Shown one piece after another: positions 7,816 through 13,432 of a DNA stretch of 13,432 nt. This DNA comes from Actinomycetota bacterium (lineage in GTDB: Bacteria > Zhuqueibacterota > Zhuqueibacteria > Residuimicrobiales > Krinioviventaceae). The notes below the pieces were generated by a model. That model ran no database searches. It was not told where the DNA came from and saw only the letters and a program-made list of their open reading frames with translations. A program made the translations under genes and the position numbers. The stretch spans positions 1 through 13,432 of the forward strand of contig JAACEJ010000028.1 of the NCBI GenBank assembly GCA_011682565.1. Reading direction: 5' to 3'. Position 1 is the stretch's first letter. Each line of letters begins with the position of its first letter.

Positions 7816-9513
7816 TTACCTCAAATCCTTTGCACGAAGCTGAACAGTCTTGCGGCCCATATATTCATTTTCTTCGATAACATAAGCTAAATCCAGGTGC
7901 GATTCTCCCGGGCCGATTCGATAGAACAGATCGCCCATATTGAAACCGATAACGTCGAATACTTTTTTATGCTGACGAACTTTAAACTTTAAATGATTCC
8001 TACCAACGATTAACGGTGAGCCGACAACCTGAAGATTACGGGAGACAAAAACGGGGCGCATGTTCTGTGGACCAAACGGCGCAAATAGTTTCAGCATTCG
8101 TATAAAGGCTTCATCAATATCATCCAGATTAATTTCAGCGTCGATGGATAGTTTGGGGATTAATAAATCTCCATCCAACCGCTTCCCGGCAATTTCTTCA
8201 AACCTTTTTTTGAATGCTTCAATTTTATCTTCTTCAATGCTCAGCCCTGCGGCATATTTGTGCCCGCCAAAGGCGATGAGCAGGTCTTCACAACCTTTCA
8301 ATGCCTCATACAAATCAAATCCCGATATGCTGCGGGCGGAACCTTTGCCCACACCATCTTCAATAGATATGAGAATTGTCGGACGGTAAAAACGCTCGAC
8401 AACGCGGGACGCAACAATTCCGATAACTCCGGAATGCCAGCCACGCTGATGTAAAACCAGCGAACATGTCTGATCCTTAATAAACTGCTGTTCGGCCATT
8501 TCCAGAGCCTGATGAAACGTTTCTTCATCCACGTCTTTACGATGCCTGTTTTCCTCTTCGAGGATTCCGGCAATGTTCCGTGCCTCATACTCATCTTCGG
8601 AAGCGAGAAGCTTGACGGCGCGTTCGGCATCTCCCATACGACCGACCGCATTAATACGCGGGGCAATAATAAAAACAATCTGTCCGGTACCGATTTCTTT
8701 GCCATCAAGACCGGCTGCGCGCATGAGCGCTTTCAAACCGACACTTTCACTGTCATTTAACCGTTCGAGACCTGATTTGACAAAAATTCGATTTTCGTCG
8801 ACAAGAGGAACGATATCGGCAGAGGTACCTATGGCCACCATATCAATGTATTTTTCAAGAATCGACAGGTCGATATTCATTCTTGTCAACAATCCCTGCC
8901 CCAGTTTGTAAGCTACGCCAACACCGGCCAACTCCTTGAATGGATAGGAGCAATCATTACGCTTTGGGTCCAAAACAGCAACGGCATCGGGCAGTGTTGG
9001 GCCAGGCTCGTGGTGATCGCTGACGATAACATCGATTCCGAGAGAATTCGCCTCCTCGATTTCACCATGTCCTGTAACACCGCAATCCACAGTAACGATC
9101 AGATTAATCCCCTTTTCACGCGCCTCTGTAACAGCCGCTTTTGACAAACCGTATCCTTCAAGCTGCCGGTCAGGAATATAGTAGCCGACATCGGAACCGA
9201 TTTCCTTTAATAAAAGATATAAAAACGATACGGATGTAATTCCATCGACATCATAATCCCCATATATGAGTATTTTCTCATCACTCAAAACAGCACGACG
9301 CAATCTTTCTACGGCAGCCGTCATATCCTGCATTAAAAAAGGATCGTAAAGTAGATCAGTTGTAGGGCGAAAGAACCTTCGTGCACTTTCGAGGTCATTA
9401 ATCCCCCGGCGCAACAAAATAGCGGAAATAATAGTCGGTACATTCAATTCTTTTGAAAGAGCATACGTTTCTTCTGATATCGTTCCTTCGGAAAGAACCC
9501 ATTTTAAATCCAT
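7816..9513 (-). CDS. recJ: Single-stranded-DNA-specific exonuclease RecJ
   Basis: RecJ is a DHH-family 5'-to-3' single-strand DNA exonuclease acting in recombinational repair (RecF pathway), mismatch repair and base excision repair. The 565-residue product has the family's metal-binding motifs in order: YGDYDVDGITS (84-94), VTVDCG (140-145), SDHHEPG (165-171) and LDPKRNDCSYPFKELAGVG (181-199), followed by GTSADIVPL (229-237). The DHHA1 domain follows, with RGWHSGVIGIVASR (357-370), GKGSARSISGF and GGHKYAAG (416-423). A C-terminal OB-type region starts after about 450. The frame stays open 15 codons upstream of this ATG, but those codons run into the 3' end of rnpB. This ATG has GGGAG 9 nt before it, so I place the start here. 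It probably heads the recJ-ilvE-nusB-secA run. Confidence 0.96.
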   Translation of the reverse strand: MDLKWVLSEGTISEETYALSKELNVPTIISAILLRRGINDLESARRFFRPTTDLLYDPFLMQDMTAAVERLRRAVLSDEKILIYGDYDVDGITSVSFLYLLLKEIGSDVGYYIPDRQLEGYGLSKAAVTEAREKGINLIVTVDCGVTGHGEIEEANSLGIDVIVSDHHEPGPTLPDAVAVLDPKRNDCSYPFKELAGVGVAYKLGQGLLTRMNIDLSILEKYIDMVAIGTSADIVPLVDENRIFVKSGLERLNDSESVGLKALMRAAGLDGKEIGTGQIVFIIAPRINAVGRMGDAERAVKLLASEDEYEARNIAGILEEENRHRKDVDEETFHQALEMAEQQFIKDQTCSLVLHQRGWHSGVIGIVASRVVERFYRPTILISIEDGVGKGSARSISGFDLYEALKGCEDLLIAFGGHKYAAGLSIEEDKIEAFKKRFEEIAGKRLDGDLLIPKLSIDAEINLDDIDEAFIRMLKLFAPFGPQNMRPVFVSRNLQVVGSPLIVGRNHLKFKVRQHKKVFDVIGFNMGDLFYRIGPGESHLDLAYVIEENEYMGRKTVQLRAKDLR

Positions 9514-9522
9514 ATAAAAATA

Positions 9523-9527
9523 CTCCC
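9523..9527 (-). promoter_or_regulatory. Ribosome binding site that sets the recJ start
   Basis: GGGAG on the minus strand lies 9 nt before the ATG at 9513-9511. The upstream in-frame ATG at 9558 overlaps the P1 helix of rnpB, so this site favours the shorter protein starting MDLKWVLSEG. Confidence 0.75.
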
Positions 9528-9552
9528 AAAACTCGTATACTAAAACAATAAA

Positions 9553-9921
9553 TTCCAAAGCAGATCGATAAGCCGAATTCTGTCGTTCCGGTAAAAACCG
9601 GAAGGGCGATCATTTATCTGGGATGCCGGTTTCCCGACACCTCAAGCGACCTACCCGGGGGTCAAACGAGACGGGCAGCCTCTCCCCCTCTATTTGGTCT
9701 TGCTCCGGATGGGGTTTACCCTGCCCTCAATGTCACCATTGAGGCGGTGAGCTCTTACCTCGCCTTTTCACCGTTATCCCGCAAAAACGGGACTGTGTAT
9801 TTTCTGTGGCACTTTCCGCGCCTCACGACGCGTCCGCGTTACGGACCATCCTGCCCTGCGGAGTTCGGACTTTCCTCATCCCGGGCTCACCCGGGACGCG
9901 ATCGCCTGATCTGCTTTGGAA
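9553..9921 (-). ncRNA. rnpB: RNase P catalytic RNA
   Basis: This is the ribozyme subunit that cleaves the 5' leader from precursor tRNAs. Reading the minus strand, the universally conserved blocks appear in order: GAGGAAAGTCCGAACTCC with GCAGGGCA (P4 5' strand region, about 9852-9877), AAAGTGCCACAGAAAATACA, AAGAGCTCACCGC, the GAGCAAGACCAAATAG block, and ACAGAATTCGGCTTA near the 3' end (about 9569-9583). The ends are set by a perfect 14-bp pairing, TTCCAAAGCAGATC at 9921-9908 with GATCTGCTTTGGAA at 9566-9553, which forms P1. The RNA is about 369 nt, typical for the bacterial A-type, though exact mature ends cannot be read from sequence. It lies 33 nt after the zinc-ribbon gene and 39 nt before recJ. 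Confidence 0.95.
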
Positions 9922-9926
9922 TAGAA

Positions 9927-9934
9927 CAAAGATA
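9927..9934 (-). promoter_or_regulatory. Possible Bacteroidota-type -7 element for rnpB
   Basis: The minus strand carries TATCTTTG, which fits the TAnnTTTG -7 consensus of the Bacteroidota primary sigma factor. It lies about 6 nt before the P1 5' end, a suitable distance. I see no matching TTTG/TTG -33 element at the expected spacing, and the consensus may not apply to this organism, so this is only a suggestion. Confidence 0.22.
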
Positions 9935-9954
9935 ATTATTGATCGTTTGTGATT

Positions 9955-10698
9955 CTATTTCTCCTCTTTTCCATCAACGACCTCGTCATCGAGATCGGGA
10001 CGATAAACGAGAATTCTGCCGCACACTTCACATAAATAGAAATCGTTCATCATGCGTATTTCCATGGCCCGCTGCGACGGGATGTGCGCCGAACACTCGC
10101 TGCACGCGCCATCTTTTAGCTGTGCCAGGGCCATGCCGCCTCTGCCGGCACGGATGCGCTCGTAGTGATTCAAAATCGGCCGGGGCAAAAGTTCAAGTAA
10201 AGGTGCTCTCTTTTCATTCAGAACTCTTTCTTCATCCTCGGTTTTGATCAGCATTTCTTTCAGAAATTGATTCGTTTTATCCAATTCAGCCTGTAATTCC
10301 TCAATCGTTTCCTCAGCCCCCTTGATATTGCTCTCAATTTCACTTACTTCTTCCTCACGTTCCAAAGATTCAAATTCATATTGATCAATTTTTTCCTGAG
10401 TACTATCGATTTCAGACGTAATCGCATCGTATTCTTTGTTGTTTTTAACATGATAAAGCTGATTTTGATATTTTTTTAGATTTTTATGAAATAATACGAC
10501 ATCACTATCGAGTGTCGCTTTTCTGGAATTTTTTTCTTTTTTGTCATCATGCAACTGCTGCAGATTCTGCCTGGCATCTTGCACTTGACGTGAAAGCGAT
10601 TCCACTTTTTGCGGTAAATCACCTTTGGCATCGGTAAGTTCTTTTAATTTCCAATCAATATCCTGGAGTTCGATGAGAGCTTCCAAATTCTTTCGCAA
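9955..10698 (-). CDS. Coiled-coil C4-type zinc-ribbon protein (COG1579 family)
   Basis: This belongs to the widespread COG1579 family of coiled-coil proteins with a C-terminal zinc ribbon, whose molecular role is not firmly established (nucleic-acid binding is usually suggested). The 247-residue product begins NLEALIELQDIDWKLKEL and forms a long charged coiled coil to about residue 165. It includes the family signature VKNNKEYDAITSEI (about 84-97). The zinc ribbon has two CxxC knuckles, CSEC (199-202) and CEVC (223-226), and is followed by an acidic tail. The start is a TTG with AGGAG 7 nt upstream. An earlier in-frame TTG at 10713 would overlap that site and lacks one of its own. It lies directly upstream of rnpB. 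The family is secure; the function is unknown. Confidence 0.88.
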   Translation of the reverse strand: MRKNLEALIELQDIDWKLKELTDAKGDLPQKVESLSRQVQDARQNLQQLHDDKKEKNSRKATLDSDVVLFHKNLKKYQNQLYHVKNNKEYDAITSEIDSTQEKIDQYEFESLEREEEVSEIESNIKGAEETIEELQAELDKTNQFLKEMLIKTEDEERVLNEKRAPLLELLPRPILNHYERIRAGRGGMALAQLKDGACSECSAHIPSQRAMEIRMMNDFYLCEVCGRILVYRPDLDDEVVDGKEEK

Positions 10699-10705
10699 TT
10701 TCTGT

Positions 10706-10710
10706 CTCCT
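10706..10710 (-). promoter_or_regulatory. Ribosome binding site that sets the TTG start of the zinc-ribbon gene
   Basis: AGGAG on the minus strand lies 7 nt before TTG at 10698-10696. No ATG or GTG start is available at the N-terminus of the conserved region, so this site decides the non-standard start. Confidence 0.7.
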
Positions 10711-10716
10711 CAATTA

Positions 10717-10789
10717 TAGTATTTTTGTTGTCCAAAATGCGTAGTATTTTTGTTGTTTAAAATGCATGGTATTTTGTTGTTTAAAATGC
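10717..10789. repeat. Three tandem copies of a 24-25 bp AT-rich repeat
   Basis: Copies are at 10717-10740, 10741-10765 and 10766-10789. Each has the plus-strand pattern tagtatttttgttg followed by tttaaaatgc. Copies 2 and 3 differ by a few bases including one T deletion, and copy 1 has tcc in place of ttt. The array lies between the terminator and the ribosome binding site of the zinc-ribbon gene, so it covers that gene's promoter region. Confidence 0.85.
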
Positions 10790-10791
10790 AT

Positions 10792-10823
10792 AAAAAAAAG
10801 TGCACCCAAAACTGGATGCACTT
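10792..10823 (-). terminator. Intrinsic terminator after the CoA-transferase transcript
   Basis: On the minus strand AAGTGCA pairs with TGCACTT (7 bp, probably extended by two C-G pairs) around an A/T-rich loop, and eight T residues follow at once. This is a classic rho-independent terminator for the operon ending with the CoA-transferase gene, or for a short transcript just upstream. Confidence 0.8.
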
Positions 10824-10824
10824 G

Positions 10825-10905
10825 TCAATTACTCAACCAATACAAAAGGCCACTGACACATTTAAGACAACGAAAGATTTGTAGCATTCGCCAAAGAGCT
10901 AACAT
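10825..10905 (-). CDS. Possible 26-residue small ORF before the terminator
   Basis: An ATG-initiated frame encodes MLALWRMLQIFRCLK and then CVSGLLYWLSN, ending in TGA immediately before the terminator stem. The peptide is hydrophobic with two cysteines and three basic residues. A weak purine-rich AAAGTGA lies just upstream of the ATG. I do not recognise it. An ORF this short in AT-rich DNA can arise by chance; the position against the terminator is the only reason to list it. Confidence 0.18.
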   Translation of the reverse strand: MLALWRMLQIFRCLKCVSGLLYWLSN

Positions 10906-11082
10906 TTTCACTTTATAAGGTTTTAGGTTAAATATGCTCAAAAACTTTACAACCGGACTTTTGTTGCGAACAAAATCTGTCTGGCAGTAAGTTAAAAATT
11001 ACTGCAATTAAGGTTAAAAATCAAGAGAAAAGATGCAGTAAACGGCTAATTCGGTGAGATTGTGCAAATAATTTACTTTTTC

Positions 11083-12639
11083 TCAGTCCTCTTCAACAAT
11101 TTGATCCAGTCCCAGACGCCCGGTCAGATACAGTCCTTCCCGCATTATTTTTATATCTGATGACATCTCGGGCATAAAATCGATATGTGCCAAAATATCT
11201 TTTTCAAGATCGATCCCCGGCGCAATTTCTGTGAGCATTAATTTGCCGGAGACCAATTTAAACACTGCGCGCTCGGTCACGTAGATGACCTGCTGATTAT
11301 TATCAAAGGCATATTGGCCGCTAAAGGTGATCTGTTCCACGGATTTCAATATTTTTTTATGTTTTCCCTCACGTTTAATTGCAAGATTGCCTTTAACAAT
11401 CTCAATCTCCAATCCACCGGCAGTAAACGTGCCGACAAAAACGACTTTTTTGGCATTTTGGGAAATGTCCACAAACCCTCCACAGCCGGCGAGCCGATTT
11501 CCGAATTTGCTGACGTTGACATTTCCCTCGTTATCCACTTGGGCGAAACTGAGCACAGCAAGGTCAAGACCACCGCCCTGGTAAAAATCAAAATTGGAAG
11601 GCATATCCAGAATCGCGTCGGGATTTATGGAAACGCCAAAGATGGCACCTTTGGCAGGAACGCCGCCTACCGGGCCTTGCTCAACGGTAAAATGCAGCCA
11701 ATTGCTGATGCCTTCTTCCGCAGCCACAGCAGCAACGCCGTCCGGCATCCCGAAACCCAAATTAACAACTAAATCCGGCTTTAATTCCAGAGCCGCACGC
11801 CGGGCAATGATTTCCCGCGCGTTTAGAGGCAAAGGAATGAGACTGTTAACCGGTACACGTTTTTCGCCGCTAAAGGCCGGATTGTACTCGCCCTCGTACG
11901 TCTGCCATTGATGCGGATTTTCGATAACAAAATCGACAAGAATACCCGGAATTCTAACAAGGCGTGCATCCAGCGTATCCGCCGGTACGATCTTTTTGAC
12001 CTGCACGAAAACACGTCCACCGCTGTTGTGCGCGGCCATGGCCATGGCAAGGGTATCGAGACAGGCAGCTTCATGCTCAAAAGAAATGTTGCCATTTTCG
12101 TCGGCAATGCTGCCCACTAAAAAAGCCGCATTGATGGGAAAAGATTTGAAGAATAGATATTCTTCATTTTCTATTTCTTTCACACTGACAATTTCCGGCG
12201 GCGTCTGTTCATTGAGTCTCCCTCCTTCCACGCGAGGATCGACAAAAGTGTGCAATCCGGTTTTGGTAAACAAGCCGGGACGCTTGGCCGCAATTTCACG
12301 AAACAGCAAAGATATGGCTCCCTGGGGAAAATTATACGCTTCGATCTCGCCGGTGAGCGCCATTTCCGCCATGCGCGGCGACCAGCCCCAGTGCCCGCCG
12401 ATAATGCGTTCGACCATGCCTTTGTGAGTCAGCCGGTTCAGCCCCGTCTCTTTGGAATCGCCAAGACTGGCCGCATGAACGATGGTTAAATCCAGGGGAT
12501 GTCCGGTTTGCAGGAATCGTCTTTCCAACGCCTGCAAAATGAAATCCGGTTCCAGCAATCCGCCGCCGGAGCCGGATATACATATCGTGTCCTTGTCCCG
12601 TACATGCTCTGTCGCATCTTTTGCAATGTACTGTTTCAT
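11083..12639 (-). CDS. Family I acyl-CoA:carboxylate CoA-transferase, fused alpha-beta
   Basis: This cytosolic enzyme moves CoA between an acyl-CoA and a free carboxylate through a glutamyl-CoA thioester. The 518-residue chain contains both halves of the family fused, as in the YdiF/propionate CoA-transferase group (3-oxoacid CoA-transferase type). The N-terminal half has the glycine-rich ICISGSGGGLLEPDFIL (19-35) and GGHWGWSPRMAEM (81-93). The C-terminal half has VNLGFGMPDGVA (292-303), the catalytic glutamate E320 in FTVEQGPVGGVPA, the FYQGGGLDLAVLSFAQVD segment (352-369) and GGFVDISQNAKKVVFVGTF (387-405). The substrate cannot be read from sequence; acetate, propionate, butyrate or a 3-oxoacid are candidates. 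It follows the membrane-protein gene by 15 nt and has a modest AGGGA site 5 nt before the ATG. It is the last gene before the terminator. Confidence 0.93.
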   Translation of the reverse strand: MKQYIAKDATEHVRDKDTICISGSGGGLLEPDFILQALERRFLQTGHPLDLTIVHAASLGDSKETGLNRLTHKGMVERIIGGHWGWSPRMAEMALTGEIEAYNFPQGAISLLFREIAAKRPGLFTKTGLHTFVDPRVEGGRLNEQTPPEIVSVKEIENEEYLFFKSFPINAAFLVGSIADENGNISFEHEAACLDTLAMAMAAHNSGGRVFVQVKKIVPADTLDARLVRIPGILVDFVIENPHQWQTYEGEYNPAFSGEKRVPVNSLIPLPLNAREIIARRAALELKPDLVVNLGFGMPDGVAAVAAEEGISNWLHFTVEQGPVGGVPAKGAIFGVSINPDAILDMPSNFDFYQGGGLDLAVLSFAQVDNEGNVNVSKFGNRLAGCGGFVDISQNAKKVVFVGTFTAGGLEIEIVKGNLAIKREGKHKKILKSVEQITFSGQYAFDNNQQVIYVTERAVFKLVSGKLMLTEIAPGIDLEKDILAHIDFMPEMSSDIKIMREGLYLTGRLGLDQIVEED

Positions 12640-12654
12640 GTGATCCCTTTTTTA

Positions 12655-13110
12655 CTAATGACTTTTAACCTGAAATATTCTTTCAGCTTTCAGCTTCTCA
12701 GACAGCGGCCCAGGAAATGCAATTCGCGCAATCTCCGGTTTTCCAATTGACCATTGCAGCGCCTGTCGTGAATAAATTCGCGTTTTTCCCATAAAGTAAA
12801 AATCGCCCCACGGAATGCAGAACGGCGCATGACCGGAAAGATTTGTCGCAAGGTACAAACCATCCTGCAACAAGCCTGCTGTAACGCACCGTCGATAGCG
12901 AACAGCTCCAATCCGGATTGTCTTCTTTCCAAGCAAAATTCCTGTCGGTACAGTTTCAGCAGGATACTTTTTTGCCAGCTTGCCCCATGTTCCACTTTTT
13001 GCAAAAATTTTTAGTATTAGGCGGTAGAGAAGCATAACAAGTGCAAGAACAAGTAAAATCGAAAGCAATAAAATTAATCCAGCCAAAATGATTATGAAAG
13101 CTGATTTCAT
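12655..13110 (-). CDS. Single-TM membrane protein of unknown function with a KYPAE...PTG motif
   Basis: I do not recognise a named family. The 151-residue product begins with one long hydrophobic segment (about 4-35), probably an uncleaved anchor. A soluble domain follows. Its first part has the pattern GTWGKLAKKYPAE then PTGILLGKK, which I recall from scattered uncharacterised bacterial proteins that share W-x2-LA-x2-YPA-x4-P-x-G. A second conserved-looking stretch is GLYLATNLSGHAPFCIPWGD, where the hydrophobic IPW resembles the IPWsdi motif of those proteins. AAAGGA lies 8 nt before the ATG. It is the first gene of a two-gene unit with the CoA-transferase 15 nt downstream, but the pairing gives no clear functional link. 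Confidence 0.8.
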   Translation of the reverse strand: MKSAFIIILAGLILLLSILLVLALVMLLYRLILKIFAKSGTWGKLAKKYPAETVPTGILLGKKTIRIGAVRYRRCVTAGLLQDGLYLATNLSGHAPFCIPWGDFYFMGKTRIYSRQALQWSIGKPEIARIAFPGPLSEKLKAERIFQVKSH

Positions 13111-13212
13111 TTTACGAGTCCTTTAAAATATCTTTATGTGCGCCGCATTTCAGAAAAGAATAAAATCTTTGTTATTAATCCATGATACAAGCACACATCG
13201 TGATATTTTTAA

Positions 13213-13252
13213 TGCATCAAATGCGTTGCACGTGGCTAATTACTGCATCAAA
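13213..13252. repeat. Pair of 9-bp direct repeats upstream of the membrane-protein gene
   Basis: TGCATCAAA occurs at 13213-13221 and 13244-13252, 31 bp apart (about three helical turns), in the 155-nt gap ahead of the two-gene unit. It could be an operator for a dimeric regulator or simply chance; no promoter elements are clear beside it. Confidence 0.25.
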
Positions 13253-13265
13253 AAACACACTCGTT

Positions 13266-13432
13266 TCAAACCGCAAGAATCCTCTCCAAAAGAGCGTTAA
13301 ACTTTTCATCAATTCTTTGATATTCAGGATTATTATCATACCACTCTATTATTTCCTTTGCCCCCTGAAAGAACGGTATGGATGCATGAAAGCCGGGGAC
13401 AATTCTTTTTATTTTCGAGTTATCGAAAACAA
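13266..13432 (-). CDS. C-terminus of an NAD-dependent epimerase/dehydratase-like protein (5' end beyond window)
   Basis: Only the last 54 residues are visible. They begin VFDNSKIKRIVPGFHASIPF, then FFQGAKEIIEWYDNNPEYQ, and end RILAV. This matches the C-terminal region of extended short-chain dehydrogenases of the NAD-dependent epimerase type (DNSK[IV]KR-[LF]-VP-x-F, then IPF-x2-G, then a W and an NP-x2-Q segment), which modify sugar nucleotides or related substrates. The NAD-binding Rossmann core lies outside the window, so substrate and exact subfamily are undetermined. A 155-nt gap separates it from the next gene. Confidence 0.75.
   Translation of the reverse strand, partial: VFDNSKIKRIVPGFHASIPFFQGAKEIIEWYDNNPEYQRIDEKFNALLERILAV

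Larger units (their letters stand above)
10714..11082. other. Non-coding interval between the CoA-transferase and zinc-ribbon genes
   Basis: This AT-rich interval of about 370 nt has no long ORF on either strand. From the CoA-transferase end it holds about 180 nt with only a small 7-bp hairpin (10984-11005, no T-tract), a possible 26-codon ORF (10905-10825), a strong intrinsic terminator and a three-copy tandem repeat next to the zinc-ribbon gene. A promoter for the zinc-ribbon/rnpB transcript must lie here or within the repeats, but I could not identify one with confidence. Confidence 0.6.

Noticed and set aside
9514..9558. Longer RecJ with 15 extra N-terminal residues
   Set aside because: The extra codons run into the rnpB 3' end, and the downstream ATG has a good ribosome binding site and fits the family start.
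10713..10718. Perfect TATAAT on the minus strand before the zinc-ribbon gene
   Set aside because: Transcription from it would start at or inside the ribosome binding site at 10706-10710, and no -35 element sits at a proper spacing; chance in AT-rich repeats is more likely.
10984..11005. 7-bp hairpin as a second terminator
   Set aside because: The stem is AT-rich and no T-tract follows on either strand in the right place.

Overview
The window is a compact bacterial chromosome segment in which every supported gene lies on the minus strand. SecA has the lineage-specific features of the Fibrobacteres-Chlorobi-Bacteroidetes (FCB) superphylum. These are an RAxRGxPKN-type segment ahead of the preprotein-crosslinking hairpin, an ITEKGR...LPD hairpin, and the short linker KLTPEVVKAGGLHIIG in place of the longer proteobacterial one. 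With moderate GC, this suggests an uncultured FCB-type bacterium (Calditrichota/KSB1-like or similar). That placement is an inference and not secure. I see no mobile element, CRISPR array or tRNA.

Layout, read in the direction of transcription (high to low coordinates). 13266-13432 is the C-terminus of an NAD-dependent sugar-nucleotide epimerase-like protein, cut by the window edge. 13110-12655 is a one-TM membrane protein of unknown function, followed 15 nt later by a fused family I CoA-transferase (12639-11083). The next 370 nt hold a possible 26-codon ORF, a clear intrinsic terminator (about 10823-10792) and three tandem copies of a 24-25 bp repeat. Then come a coiled-coil C4 zinc-ribbon protein with a TTG start (10698-9955), the RNase P RNA gene rnpB (about 9921-9553), recJ (9513-7816), ilvE (7776-6850), nusB (6845-6321) and secA (6210 to beyond base 1). 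recJ-ilvE-nusB-secA are closely spaced and probably co-transcribed, a housekeeping cluster covering DNA repair, branched-chain amino acid synthesis, transcription antitermination and protein export.

The outstanding item is secA. Its frame is open for 2,070 codons and has not ended at the window edge, against about 840-1,100 residues in ordinary SecA. All motor motifs are present, so it looks functional. The extra length sits almost entirely in two places, and each appears to be made of degenerate copies of the domain already there. The preprotein-crosslinking domain contains about eight to eleven copies of its beta-hairpin motif (aromatic pair, about 16 residues, then [LI]-x-E-x-G-R). The helical wing domain is present as about six tandem units of about 89 residues, seen as a regular F-x3-P-x21-W-x4-Y pattern. 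Both domains form the walls of the preprotein clamp, so this may be a SecA with an enlarged clamp. I found no other system-level novelty.
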